From Anaeramoeba flamelloides (taxonomy: Eukaryota > Metamonada > Anaeramoebidae): DNA of 64,000 nucleotides. Location: positions 8,308,001-8,372,000 of the forward strand of contig JANTQA010000029.1 in NCBI GenBank assembly GCA_027625915.1, written 5' to 3'. Below, in pieces: positions 45,069-57,180 of the stretch. Both the position numbers and the translations under genes were made by a program. Each line of letters starts with the position of its first letter. The first letter of the stretch is position 1. The notes under the pieces were generated by a model. The model ran no database searches and was not told the DNA's origin. It saw only the letters and a program-made list of their open reading frames with translations.

Positions 45069-48000
45069 TTATTTCTTTTTTTCATTATAAATTTGTTCTA
45101 ATAATAGGTTGAGTCTATCGTTTGACAATTGATAGAACATCCATGAATTTGATAATTTTTCAAGAATTGGTTCTGATATTGTTTTGACATCGATATTATC
45201 GGTGTAAATAAAATATAAAATGATATTTAAAGATTCCAGATTTAGTCCAGAAGTTTCTGTAACTGAATTTAATCCTTTGCCCATAAAATTTAAAAAGCTA
45301 TAATACAAATTTGATCTTGCAGCTAGAATTGCTTGATGGGCATTTATCATTTGCTTTTTTGGGTTTTTTAATTTTTTTTTATTAAATTTTTCTCCATCGT
45401 TTTCAATAATTATTTGAAAATCTGTATTTTTTTTATTTGCATATAATTTTTGGAAATCAATTTCAATTCTTTTTTCAAGTTTTTTTGGAAACGTATTTTT
45501 GGATAAGGTAAATTTTGTGGATTTCCCGCAATATATTTCTTCAATTTTTGACCAAACAGTTTCTGGATCTTCTTCTTTGGCTTGCTTTAAAAATTTGTCT
45601 ACTTCCCCATTTTCACCCAATCTTACATCAAGTATACATTTATGCACGCCGTATGTTTTACCCTTTTCATTTGTTTTCACTTTAAGATCGCACAGGACTT
45701 GCTTATTCAGAAAAATATGAAAATCTCGAACAATCTGATTCGATAAATTAAAAATGTATAATTGATCAGTATAGTCCTCTTCTTGTAAATACCCGGCAAA
45801 AATGATTATTTTATCATTTTCAGGATCTTCTATTAGACTTACAACACGTCTATTTGTTGGAATATCCTTTGAATTTTCTTCATTATAATATTCATGCTTT
45901 CTCCAAATTAAAGTCTTAAAATCAAACTCCCAAAGATCGTTAAACCAAAGATCGTTTCCAAATCCTCCAAACAGCATCATTGTATTTTTACTTGTTAAAA
46001 TTGCTCGGTGTGACCTTCTTGGAGATGGACCTTCATTTTGTGGCTTTACAAGATTCCATGTTTCTTCAACTATTTAAAATCGTTCAGTTGATTTCAATTT
46101 GATTTTATTAAAAATAAGAATAAAAGAAGAATTGTAATTTTTAGTAATCTTTTATTTTAGGATGATGTCTCAATTAGAAAAATAACAAGTATATGAGGTT
46201 TTTTCAATAAAGCAAATGATGAAAAAGTTGAAATGGAAGTTAATTTGTTGTGTTCAAAAGTAGAACATGTGATATAAATAAAAAATAAAAGGGGGTTTGT
46301 ATTCTTAACGAGTTAAACAGAATAATGTTAAAAGTTTTAAAAAAGTGAACGAATATCATAAAATTTCGCCACATACTGATAAATTCAAAGAAATATCATA
46401 AAATTTTTAATTCGTTTTCCATTTTACAAATTTTTTTACACAAGCTTTGATTAAAGAATTCTATACATTTAAATGTGAAGAAACTTTGTAAAATTGGTTT
46501 GACTTTCAAAAGATTCGTCCTCTTGAGTTGTTTTATTTGTTGAGTCAATTGATTACAAAAATGGAAATTGAACTAAAAATTTTTTCGATTTATTTGAATT
46601 TATCAGTATTATACGAGTTAAAAAAATAATATTAATACTTTTTCAATCTCCTTTTTCACGAATTGTAAACCTTATCGAGAAATATGTTAAATATGAAAAT
46701 AAAGAGGGTCTTTCATATCTAAGTAATTGACAAAAAATTATCTCAATCTCTATTAAATTTAGGTAAAAAAATTTAAAAGAGATTAGTCCCTTAAAAAAAT
46801 GCTCATAAAAAGAATTGATTAATAAAGTACTTCATCTCAGAAATTCAAAAAAAAAAAAAAGTTTTAAAACTTTTTGATTCAATTTCCATTTTTAATATCT
46901 TGTAAAACAACTTTCAAAACATTTTTTTCCCACTAACAATCTGGTTGTTAACGAATTTACAAGTTTTCTTTGTATTTTAGATCAATAAATTTCTATCTTC
47001 AAAGCTTATAAAAACATTTTCAAAAATAGGGAAGATGAACAAAAAAGTTAAAAACATTTTTGTGAATTATTCAGTATTTTTGTTTGAATCATCATCGACA
47101 TGATCTTTTTTGGAAGGCTATCTGATAATACGATTTACAAAGAATGGAAAAACGTCCATAAAGAATTCACAAAGAAATTTTATTTGTGAAATTGTTATGA
47201 ACAAAAGTTCACAAGAACTTATTTCTGTTTCGAGGCGTAATTGAAATAAAATAAAAATTTCTTTGTTTCTTGCACAGGTTTTTAGAATTGGATTGTGAAT
47301 TGTAACGAATAAAGCCACAAAATTGTAACATAGATTGTTCGAAAGTCGGATAAAAAAATACTCTTGCGTTCAATTTTTAAACAAAATATTATTTTTTGGT
47401 GAAAAAGTAATTTGCTTGTGGAACAGATAGTTGCAAATGGTGTGTGTTTTGGGGGTTGAAAGAAAAAAGAAAAAAAAAAGGTCAAATAAAGATCAAGAGC
47501 GATCAATTGAGAAACATTTCTTTTTTCATTAAAAGAGTAAAAGAATTACAAACCTAAGTCAAAATAATTCAAATCATTCAATTCTTTATCATCAATACTT
47601 AGCCCACCAAAAACCCAAAGTTTGTTATCGTAAACAACAGAAGAGTGAAGGTATCTTGGGGTGGGGATTTTTTTTTGAGAGTTGCCGATAGTGATTCTCC
47701 ATTTAGATGTTTTGAAATCAAAATAATAGACACCCAAATTAAACCATTGGCTGGACCTTCCACCATAGATAATCATATTGTGATCCCAAACATTAGCTGT
47801 GTGGTGGTAAAGGTATGACGGATTTTGCCCTTGCGTTTGGACTTGCTCCCACTGATAAGTTTTTAAATCAAACGATTGTAAATCTCTCAAAATGCTACGG
47901 CGTTCTTCAACAATCCCACCTTTGAACCAGAAGAGAAAAAGAAATGGAAATATTGATCAACAAGTATCGTCAAGATTACAAACGAAACAGTATTGTGTTT

Positions 48001-48509
48001 TTGATTTTGTTTTTGTTTTTGTTTTTGTTTTTGTTTTTGGTTTTATTTTGCATAAGTGTTTGACAAATTAGTGAAAAGGAAAAAGAAAAAAATTTTTGAT
48101 TTATTATGATAAAATTGTTCGTTGTTGAAAATCTAAGTTTTGGTTTTTTGTTTGGGGCAGATTCTCAAGCAAAGGAACAAAAAGAAAAAAACAAAATTGT
48201 CTGTTTTTGATTATTATTTTTTTTTAAGAACTGAGAATGTTATGTACCATAAACCCAAAGCTTGTCGCCATAGGTTAGCAGTGTGTGACAACACCCTTGA
48301 AATTTTCCTTTTGATGGTGTTATTTCTGTCCATTCCATTGTTTGCAAATCAAGCGAATGGATGTCTTCGAATGTATAACCTTCCCTTCCACCTCCGACAA
48401 CAATCATCCTGTTTTTGTATCTAGTAGCTTGGTGAGACGCTCGCCCAGGTGGCTGGTTTGGAAGTTTATAGTTTTTCCATTCAAAGAGATTATTATGGTT
48501 AGTGTCCAT
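45069..48509 (-). CDS. Six-kelch, tandem-BTB protein, three exons
   Basis: Exons are 48509-48248, 47919-47554 and 46069-45069, with introns of 328 and 1484 bases (TATG|GTACAT...TCAAAG|GTGGG; CTTAG|GTTTGT...AAATAG|TTGAAG). Both joins are phase 1, and the total is 1629 bases, or 542 residues. Six kelch blades occupy about 20-315 with the hallmarks VVGGG, LWVYGG, MIIYGG, LWVFGG, MLFGG and IIFAG and a Trp after each (TMEWTEI, TYQWEQV, TSKWRIT). A degenerate BTB follows (about 335-425: CDLKVKT ... VHKCILDVRL) and then a fuller one (about 427-542: TDFQIIIEN ... INAHQAILAARSNLYYSFL). BTB-kelch proteins often serve as substrate adaptors for cullin-3 ubiquitin ligases, but with BTB at the N terminus. 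Here BTB is C-terminal, as in many amoeboid protists, so the function is inferred only. Confidence 0.9.
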
Positions 48510-49028
48510 CTTCGTTTTACTTTTGCAACAAGAAAAAAAGAAAAAATGATTTTATTTTCAAAATACTTTGAAGATCTTGATCAAAAAAATACGAGTGTTC
48601 ACAATCATACAATTGTGACAGGTGAGATCAAATAATTTTTATTAACATTGTTTGTTCTGATTAAAACAATATATTAAGGTTACTCTTAATTTCAAATTCA
48701 CAAAAGGACAACCTGGAAGCCAAATTCAATCTTGAACATTTTGGTTGTTAATTGATTTTTTGAAAAACCTTTTCGTTTTTTCAGCTGACAAATTAGTAAA
48801 ATAACAGAAACTTGATAGAAAAATTTTCAATTACGAAATTAAAAATAAAAACATTTAAAAAGTTCTAATGGAGTTTTGATCAAAAGAAGAAATTGAAAGA
48901 ACAGCCAGTAGAGTTATCAAGAAAACGTAAAAAGTAGTCCTATTTTTAGTTTTTTGAAGAAAATACAGCCAGTTCCACTTTTAAGGCACAGACTTTGAAC
49001 GAAATTTAAGGCACAAAAAAATATCCAA

Positions 49029-49790
49029 TTAAGGGATTAGAGTCACCATAGATTTACCAATCATTAAAGTATGTTGTAATTGGGTGTAAATGGTATTAGT
49101 GCACTTTGGCTCAAATAGCTCTAAAAAATCAATTATAAATCTTATTGCACAATAAATTATTACATTTTTTTACTAATGATCACATTTAAAAAAGTTTCAT
49201 TTTGAAAAATTTTTTTTAAATCCTTTTTCCAAATCTAAAAATAGAATTCCAAAATACAGGTATTCCGGTATTACATAATTTAGATTTAGAACTTTCAAAA
49301 GTATCTATTTTTATTAAGATTTTTCAATTTCAAAGATTAACTCAATAATCATCAACATAAAAGCCCAAAAACTGATTATTTTTGTTTAATTTTGATACAG
49401 ATACTTGTAGTATCAATATATTTGCATGATTTGAGAAATAATTAGTCAAAAAAATTTTATTAATGAATTATTTAATTTTTTAAAAAAAAACGATTTTTTT
49501 AGTAACTAATCTACATTTCTCTACAAATTTAAGAAAGATATTTTGTGACTTTGTAGTCTGAATATTGATAATTCAACCTTTAAATTTATGGCGAAATGCA
49601 GATTTTATTCTGAAATTGTTGAGTTTTTTACTAATACATAGATCATTTTTAATTGATGAGATCAACAAATATCACTACTTGACTTTGAGATTTTTTAGAG
49701 ACATTTAAACAATGTAGCACTAATGTTGTTAAACCCAATAACAACATACTTTGTTCGTAAGCTTCTCCTTGGTAGACGCTAACCACTTAA
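49029..49790. mobile_element. TTAA-flanked MITE, copy 1
   Basis: TTAA at 49029-49032 and 49787-49790 bracket a sequence with imperfect inverted ends (GGGATTAGAGTC / GACGCTAACCAC). It matches 58299-59066 along its length (AAATAGCTCTAAAAAATCAA and others). The TTAA target is shared with piggyBac-type elements, but termini here begin GGG rather than CCC, so I leave the superfamily open. No frame. Confidence 0.75.
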
Positions 49791-49815
49791 GTAGGTAAGT
49801 ACATTTTTCATTTTT

Positions 49816-50923
49816 TGAGTGCCACCATTTATGTGAAAATGAATTCTTCAAATCAAACCTTTAGCCAAATACATTGGTATTTTAAGAAATACTAGGGTGG
49901 GATATATCCTCAGGATAAAATATTTTCAGATCAACTAAAAAAATGGAATTCAAAAAAATGAAAAAATTGATTAAGAAAAAATAAATAAAAATCATTTATT
50001 TCTTGATCTTATCTATAAAATTTCACACAATTACTTATTCTTAATTTGGTTTTGTGATTAATTCTGAATGAAAATAATTTTGTTTATAAATTTTTTTAAA
50101 AACAAATTACTTTTTATTTCTAAAGAATAACCAAAATAATTTAAAAATACTATTTTCATTTAATTCATCTAATTCTAGTTTTAAACAGAAAAATAGCATA
50201 CTTTACAAATTCTTCTTGAGAGTAAGGGTTTATTGGACAAATTCGTTTGATTTGATAATTATTTATTTTCTATTAAAATTGGAACTAAAATAATTCTGAA
50301 TTCAATTCAAATTTTTTCAAAATTTTACTTTAATTTTGGATTGAATATTTTTGTAACTATTTTTTGATTCTGATAATTCAACTCCTTTATTACAATTTTT
50401 GAAATAGTCTACTTTGTTTTTGCATTGTTTGATAAAATTATTTCAAACTAGAATTTTGAAAGTTAATTTATCAAAAAAACGTTTTTTAAAATAATAATAA
50501 ATAGTAATGGGGCGAGAAATTTAAGGAAAAAAATAGTTTGTATTCATACAAACTAAGAAGATAAAGAAAACCAATCTTCGAAAATAGGCTTTTATCGTTT
50601 TTTTTTTTTTCATTCTTGATTTCAACAAATTTATTTGGAAAGGTGATCTTTCGTGTTTAGTCTTCTAAAAAGAAAAGATTCGTTTCAAATACACACCTTT
50701 TTGAGTCTATTTTTTTGGTTTATTGTTTGATTAATTTCGATAGTTCATATAAATACATTTCTGGATCCAAAAAAAAATTTAATAAAACCAAAAAATGAAT
50801 CAAAAAAAATGTTCAAAAAATTGAAAAATTTAAGATTCAACTCTGAATTATTTTTGAAACCAAAATACCATTTGTTAGTCTGTTGGTGAAAAGAACAAAG
50901 TTTCAATATCTGGTGGCACTCAA
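49816..50923. mobile_element. 1.1-kb DNA element, TTGAGTGnCAC termini, copy 2
   Basis: Begins TTGAGTGCCACCATTTATGT and ends ATCTGGTGGCACTCAA. In reverse complement it matches 38882-40016, including AATTCATCTAATTC and TAATTTTGGATTGAA. It lies within the nested stack. Confidence 0.7.
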
Positions 50924-50994
50924 AAAATCTTTTTCAGTAATTTTCATACAATTAAATTTTTTCAAATTTTTTTTTTCTTTTATTTTGAAGGGAG

Positions 50995-51200
50995 GAAACT
51001 AGTTTCCTCTTAAAGCCCTAATTTCTAAACTTTTGTTTAGAAATTTTAATAAAGAGTCATAATTTTCCTTATCATTAACCAATGATAAAAGAAATAATGA
51101 TTCTTTATTCCGAATAATATCAAGAATATTATTCTTTAAACTTTTTTCAAAATTGTGAAATTTACTTACTTCCTTAAAGTACATTTTTTCATATTTTTTT
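50995..51200 (-). mobile_element. LINE C-terminal remnant
   Basis: The minus strand reads NNILDIIRNKESLFLLSLVN then SLLKFLNKSLEIRALRG before a stop. It resembles 51553-51804 (NNNIFNIINKQDSISLLALV ... FIRFLNSSLGIR) and fits the last helices of a LINE polyprotein. A T-rich stretch (50950-50985) on its left would be the poly(A) side of a minus-strand copy. It is 5'-truncated, with no catalytic core. Confidence 0.5.
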
Positions 51201-51535
51201 TTTTACTCAAATTATTTTAGTTGAATTTAAAAGTTGTGCTTTAATTTTAGTTTTTTTTGTGCCTTAAATTTCATTCAAAGTTTGTGTCTTAAAAATTGGA
51301 ACTGACGGTATACCAATTTTTATTCTGAGAACAAATTGATTATAATGTTTCCAAAACAATTCCACATCAATTTATTTGTGACGGGGATGACTATTACACA
51401 TTAAGAGTAAACAAGATAAAAAATAACAGATATTGATTTTTTTATTATTATCCTTTTATTAGTTGAGTATACTCAAGGAAAGTGAAATATAACTGTAACA
51501 AAATTGTGATAGGATAGTCTAAAAATAATTTTTTA

Positions 51536-51931
51536 TTTTTTTTTATTGTAATTTAAGGGATGAGTTTAGAATTCTTCTTGTTTTCCCTAATTCCTAAACT
51601 TGAATTTAGAAATCGTATAAAAGATTCAAAAATAGTTTTATTATCTACTAGAGCTAATAAAGATATTGAATCTTGTTTATTAATAATATTAAAAATATTA
51701 TTATTATTTAAAATAAGTGAAAAATTATTTTTTTCTAATTCAGATTTCCAGATTTTATGATTATTTTCATAGGCTGGGCAGTCGTTAGGTTTTCCAGAAT
51801 TCAAAAGAATTGCATAAAATCTTTGATTTTACTCTATTCTTTTAAATTCTGGAAAACCTAGACACGATCACAGAGAAAATGATACAAATCTTCAATGATA
51901 TCCAAATCTTTATTTATTTTACAGAATTGAC
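51536..51931 (-). mobile_element. 5'-truncated LINE insertion with 14-15 bp target duplication
   Basis: AAAATAATTTTTTAT stands at 51522-51536 and again at 51932-51946, while the related locus at 43540-43760 has it once. The minus strand of the insert encodes the end of a LINE ORF (NDCPAYENNHKIWKSELEKN, then NNIFNIINKQDSISLLALVD and FIRFLNSSLGIRENKKNSKL). Its poly(A) side is the T-run just after the left duplication. The short palindrome at 51787-51859 is embedded near its 5' end. A truncated target-primed insertion explains all this. Confidence 0.65.
51787..51859. repeat. ~73-bp palindrome family, copy inside LINE end
   Basis: AGGTTTTCCAGAATTCAAAA ... AATTCTGGAAAACCT is a near-perfect hairpin with inner arms AAATCTTTGATTTTACTCTA. 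Relatives lie at 33466-33535 and 59973-60045. The first residues of the LINE open frame here read through it. Confidence 0.75.
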
Positions 51932-52573
51932 AAAATAATTTTTTATATCATAATTAATTTTTGGAAATTATTTTCAGTTGAAGAATAACAAGAAATAACA
52001 TCTCGATTTGAGATATCAATCTCTCAAAGTCATATTTTAGCTTCAAGTAAAATTATAATTTTCACTACCATCTTACAATTAAAATATTCTTGGCAATTTT
52101 TTTTGTATTTTTTTAAAATGTAAGTATCAGAAAACAATGTAACAATTGAAAAAATAAACAATTCTCAGAAAACCTGAAATAAAAAAAATTTACTATCTAA
52201 ACAATTAGAGTAGTAAATTATCACAATCTAAGGTTAATTATTCACAATATGTTCTAAAAAAAGTACAAAATGTTCTAATTTAATTCCCATAATGAGAAAA
52301 TTCTCTTTTCCAAACAATTCTTCAAAACCTTTTTTACGAAAAATTATTAATATTTAAAAATTTTTTAACATCTTAACCAATAAAAATTCATTTTCTGTTT
52401 CTGATTATTAAAAAAATTAAAATAGGGAAAAATTAGACAAATTACAATAATTTGATTAAATTTATCAGTTATAATTATTAATACTTTGGCACAAGTTGAA
52501 AAGGGCTAGTACAGTCAAACAAATAAACAAAATAAACCCTAATTCCGAAAAATAATTTGAAATAGAACATTTG

Positions 52574-53136
52574 TTATGATTTACAATCCCAAGAATTTGA
52601 AAAAAGGATTGTCTTGTGTTGGAAGTGGGTGCTTGTTAATTTGATTCTTATCTGATTGATCTTGGACTTGGTATAGGTTTTATGAAGTCACCCAAAATGG
52701 AATTTTAAGATAATTTATTTTTTTTCTTTCCAAAATACAAATTGAAGAGTGTAAGGCTAATAGATTGGAAGTTAAGTTATAAAAAATGTGGTTTTAGGAT
52801 TTTTGATTGAAAATTTTAATTATCTTTTAGTTTTAATTTTGAGCTTTTAAAAAAAATTTTTTTTCATGTAGGTAATTGACTAAAGGAAAATAAAAATTAT
52901 AAATACCAACCCAAAAATCGAATATTTTATAACTTAACTTCCAATCTATTTGTCTTAAACTCTGCAATTCAGATTTTTGAAAGAAAAAAAATAAATTGTC
53001 AAAAACTGCCTTTTTGGGCTACTACTATAAAGCTGATACCAAGTCCAAGATCGATCAGATAAGAATCAAATTCACAAGCGCCCACTCCCAACACAAGACA
53101 ATCCTTTTTTCAAATTCTTGGGATTGTAAACCTTAA
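52574..53136. mobile_element. Long-armed fold-back element, TTAA type, copy 1
   Basis: The arms are roughly 200 bp or longer. The left has TTTACAATCCCAAGAATTTG, TGTCTTGTGTTGG and TTGATTCTTATCTGATTGAT; the right mirrors these as ATCGATCAGATAAGAATCAA and ATTCTTGGGATTGTAAACC, ending in TTAA. The left terminal TTAA has decayed to TTAT. A second copy is at 56232-56790. Confidence 0.75.
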
Positions 53137-53414
53137 GTTTTAATCTTGGCACATCAAAGAACTAATAAAATTAATCTACTCTTACAAATTTTTAAAAAAA
53201 AAAAATAATATTTTAAAACTTTCTTATTAGATAAGATAGAATGTTATCTTTTGAAATCCAAGTTCTGTATCAAATTTGTATGAAAGACGTGAGTTTCTTC
53301 GAATTTCAACAAAATTCTTTTAAACAAAAACCTAAAAATAAAAATTCATTCTATTTTCAAACCGAAAAAAAACTTTTATATTTTCTAACCGAACCAAAAA
53401 CCAAAATCATAAAA

Positions 53415-54017
53415 ATGAATAACAAAAAATTAGTTGTTGTTGGAGGTGGTGGTGTCGGAAAATCTGCATTAACAATCCAATTTGTTCAATCACATTTCAT
53501 TGAAGAATACGATCCAACAATTGAGGATGCGTATCGAAGACAAGTAAAAATTGATGAAGAAACCTGTTTGCTAGATATCCTTGATACTGCTGGGCAAGAA
53601 GAATACTCTGCAATGAGAGACTCATACATGAGAAGTGGAGAAGCTTTTGTAATTGTTTATTCGGTCACAGACAGAAACTCCTTTGACGAGGTAGCAATTT
53701 TTCATGAACAAATCACAAGAGTGAAAGACTCTGACGATGTTCCAATCATCATTGTGGGCAATAAAAGCGATCTTGATAATGAAAGACAAATTTCAAAAGG
53801 AGAAGGACAAGATTTGGCAAAAACTTATGACTGTCCTTTTCTAGAAACTTCTGCAAAATATAGAATCAACGTTGACGAGGCATTTTTCGAATCAGTAAGG
53901 GAAATTAACAACCAAAAAGAAAAGATTTTACAAAAAGAAAAAGATTTGTTCAATAAGAATAAACCAAAAAAATCTTCAAAGAGAAAAAAACGAAGACTAA
54001 GATGTTCAATTATGTAA
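53415..54017 (+). CDS. Ras-family small GTPase
   Basis: 200 residues from ATG 53415, aligned to Ras numbering without gaps. P-loop [11 protein letters not shown] (10-17, Gly at 11 instead of the usual Ala), switch [14 protein letters not shown], switch [15 protein letters not shown] with Asp57 and Gln61, NKSD (G4) and ETSAK (G5). The C terminus is strongly basic ([14 protein letters not shown]) and ends CSIM, a farnesylation-type CAAX box. It should therefore sit on the plasma membrane and switch signalling between GTP and GDP states. The frame is open for 58 more codons upstream, but that stretch is AT-rich and unlike any Ras, so the ATG aligning with the Ras N terminus is chosen. Membership in Ras proper is clear; which Ras paralogue is not. 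Confidence 0.95.
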   Translation: MNNKKLVVVGGGGVGKSALTIQFVQSHFIEEYDPTIEDAYRRQVKIDEETCLLDILDTAGQEEYSAMRDSYMRSGEAFVIVYSVTDRNSFDEVAIFHEQITRVKDSDDVPIIIVGNKSDLDNERQISKGEGQDLAKTYDCPFLETSAKYRINVDEAFFESVREINNQKEKILQKEKDLFNKNKPKKSSKRKKRRLRCSIM

Positions 54018-57000
54018 AATTCTTTTTTTAACGAATTTGTCTTCAATTTGAACATATTTCTTTCTGAAATAAATTAATTGTAATTTTAACTGTTGTTTTT
54101 TGTTTTGGCTTGTTATTTTTTCTTTGTTATTTATGTTTGACGTTTTCCGGTTAAAAGAGTGAAATTGTTGATAAAAACACTCTTAAAAAAGAGTTCTATA
54201 ATCTCAGTTAAATATACACACATATAGAATTTCTTTTATAAAAAAAAATGAAAATTTGATTTCATAAATTTCAGAATTTCCGTTTCAAATCGATAAACAC
54301 AAAGAAATCCATTCAAACCATTCTAAATAATTTTTACAATTCCTTTTATAAATTCAAAATTTTTTTCAAATTGAAAATGTTCTTGAAAATTCCTTAAATA
54401 CATTTTTTTTTTGAACAGAGTTCCTTCGACAATTAAAGATCCTTAAGAATTTTTTTTTGTTTGTTTTTAACTTTGAAATTAGTAATTTTTTTATCCAATT
54501 TCTTCAGAATGAAAATTCTTTTTAAGAAGTGAATGTAAAATAACATGATAATTAAATACCCCCAGGGTGAACACATCGTCCTCAAGGCTAGTCAATTCCA
54601 TCAAAAGAATAATTTGTTTGATTATTATTTCGAACAAAACTTGACAGATCATTTTCAATTTTTATTTGAATACAATTATCATTAGTTCTCAAAAAGCAGT
54701 TAAAGCATTTGAAGATAAGTTAGTAGTTTTCATACCATAACTTTAAAGGTTCTAGTCTTTTACCATGTATTTGATCCATACTCAAGGGGTGACATCCACC
54801 AATACGATTGTGTGAAATTAGACTGGGAAAATAATTATTCTCCAAAGATATCCAAATTTCAATATTGACAAATTCTCTTTTTTTTCAAAATAGTCAATTC
54901 CATTGAAATATATTGACTAAAGGTCTTGACCCCCCCCCTTCAGGAAGTTTAAGATATGTTAGGGCAGGTTAGAGTATGTTAAAGACTTTTAGCGTGTGGT
55001 GGTTTGAGATGTTATACTATAAAATATTTTGCAAGAATTTTGAAAAAAAAAATAATTAAGAAACCAATTAGATTTTTACAACTTGTATTAGTCGTCAAAA
55101 ATTTTCACTTTACTTTTTTGTTAAAATTGTGTTTTTAACAAATTTTTCAAAATTTTTTTATTTTTGATGATTACAAATTTTTGGATTTTCAACAATTTAA
55201 TAATTAAAATACTACCCATTGCAAAATAATATTTTTAATTTTTCCGCTCAAATAACTCTTAAAACCCATTAAAAATTTTCGTATGTTTGATAATAATCAA
55301 GAAACTCTTCAATAATATGAAAAATTTCAATTTGACCCAATTTAAAATTTAATAATATACCCATTAGACTTCTCTAGGTCTAAAAAATCCAAATTACTAA
55401 ATAAAAGATTCCATGGGATCTTCCATTTAAAAAATCTAAATAACAGAAAGAAGATCTACAGATTCACAATTACAAAAAATTCAAATTAAAAAAAATAATT
55501 CACAAGAATCTCTTCGATAAAAATCGAATACAAATAAAAGTTTATATGATTAAAGGAAAAAAAATTCAATTACTATAAAAAAAAGTGGAAAAAGAAACCT
55601 CAATTTCAAAAAATTAAATTTTCGAAAAGAAAATCTAAATAGATACAAAATTTAAATAAACGAAAAAAAATCTTGAGAGGGTCTTGTTGATTAAAAATTA
55701 AAAAAAAAGTCTAAAAGAAATCACAATTTCAAAAAATGAAATTTAGAAAAGAAACTTTAGTACGATCTTATCTTATATTCTCAATGTTTAAATTACTTCA
55801 ATGATAACCAATTGTCTTCTTTCTATCCCAAAACATTTAATTCAATTCAATCTAATTTGTGATTATTATGATTCCCCTCTAAATTTGATAAAGTAAGGAA
55901 TTTATAACATTCTTGAGAAAAAAATAAATCATTAGAGAAATTAAAAAAAAAAAAAAAAAATCTTTGAGATCTCAAAAACACTAAAGAGTGACACTACACA
56001 ACTAGAATAGTTGTTTTTAAAATTATATATTATCACAGCATTTATATTGGAGATTTGGTTTCGCTTTTGGCACCTTTTTCGAAAAATGTCCTTTTTTTTG
56101 ATTGTTGTTTTTTGGAGATCGATCATTCTTCACACTGGTGAGTTTATGATTTAGATTATATTACTCATAAAAAATACTAATTTTTCTTAATCCATTTCAG
56201 AAAATATTATTTAAATGCAAGTAACTGTCCCTTAAGGTTTGCAATCCCTGAAATTTGAAAAAAGATTATCTTGAGTTGGGTTTAATGAATTGTTAATTTA
56301 GTTCTTATCTGATCGATCTTGTCCTTGTTTGGGTTTTAATAGTGATTCAAAAAACGGAAATTTTCGACAATTAATTTTTTTTTTTTCCAAAATCTGAATT
56401 GCAGAGTTTAAGACTAATAGATTGATAGGCTTTTCAGAAAATATTTGATTTTTGGGTAGTAGAAAAAAATTTTTATTTTCCATTAGTCTAATTAACTAAA
56501 AAAGAATTTTTTTTAAAAGCTCAAAATTAAAACCAAACCTAATCCAAAATTTCAATCAAAAACCCAAAAACCACATTTTTTTATAACTCAAGTTCCAGTC
56601 TATTAGCCTGAGACTCTTCAAACATGAATTTCAAAAAATAAAAATAAATTGTCTAAAAACTACCATTTTGAACCACTATTAAAACCTATACCAAGTCCAA
56701 GATCGATCAGATAAGAATCAAATTAACAACTCACTACAAGAAGCAACACAAATTAATCTTTTTTCCTTGTTCTGTGATTGCAAACCTTAAAACACAAAAT
56801 TAGAATTCCATCCGAACAGAATTACCGTATCAGATACACATCCAAGTATTTCAATCCTTTACCTGAAAATACTCAATTCTTTTTACCTACGCATTGGTTT
56901 CGCAGAACTATTATTATAAATCTCACAACAATTTAACCTTCAAATAAAGGGTTTTTTGAAAAAACGAAGAATTTTTAAAAAAAATGTTTGGAATTGTTTC

Positions 57001-57180
57001 GAATTCATAAATAGGGTTTTTAGATCGCAATTAAAATACGAACCAACTATTGGTTTAACACGAACGATACTTTAACTCAGAATTTTACTTTACTCTTTTT
57101 AAAACCTTATAAAAAAAAAAATGAAAATAAGAAAATCATTTTTTTTAATTTAAACTTTAAAAATTTTTTTTTTTATTCCA
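54018..57180. other. Intergenic with one TTAA fold-back element
   Basis: AT-rich spacer between Ras and HUS1. It holds the long-armed fold-back at 56232-56790, a run of nine C near 54930 and purine-rich A/G stretches around 55550-55760. No exon was recognised. Confidence 0.55.
56232..56790. mobile_element. Long-armed fold-back element, TTAA type, copy 2
   Basis: TTAAGGTTTGCAATCCCTGA at the left is mirrored by GTGATTGCAAACCTTAA at the right, with TTAA on both outer edges. The arms of about 200 bp include CTTATCTGATCGATCTTG and its reverse complement. Clear homologue of 52574-53136; the arms here are more diverged. Confidence 0.8.

Larger units (their letters stand above)
48966..51310. mobile_element. 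Fold-back MITE copy 3, split by nested insertions
   Basis: The left half CAGCCAGTTCCACTTTTAAG... stops at CCAATTAA (49032). The right half resumes near 51225 and ends CTTAAAAATTGGAACTGACGG. In between are a TTAA element (49029-49790), a 1.1-kb element (49816-50923) and a LINE end (about 50995-51200). The order gives relative ages: this MITE is older than the TTAA element inserted in it. Confidence 0.7.
51440..52010. repeat. Dispersed repeat interrupted by a LINE insertion
   Basis: Left part 51440-51535 and right part 51932-52010 together match the continuous sequence at 43540-43760. The interruption is a 396-bp insertion. Confidence 0.65.
48510..53414. other. Nested-transposon intergenic region
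   Basis: No host gene between the kelch-BTB and Ras genes. The region contains a fold-back element broken open by a TTAA element, a 1.1-kb element and a LINE end (48966-51310). It also contains a dispersed repeat with its own LINE insertion (51440-52010) and a long-armed TTAA element (52574-53136). The last 280 bases before the Ras start are AT-rich with no element. Confidence 0.6.

Noticed and set aside
47118-47506. Open frames within the second intron of the kelch-BTB gene
   Set aside because: They lie between matched phase-1 splice sites and contribute nothing to the kelch blade that continues across the join.
53241-53414. 58-residue N-terminal extension of Ras
   Set aside because: Composition is AT-driven (Phe, Lys, Asn), no Ras has such a leader, and the ATG at 53415 aligns exactly with residue 1 of Ras.
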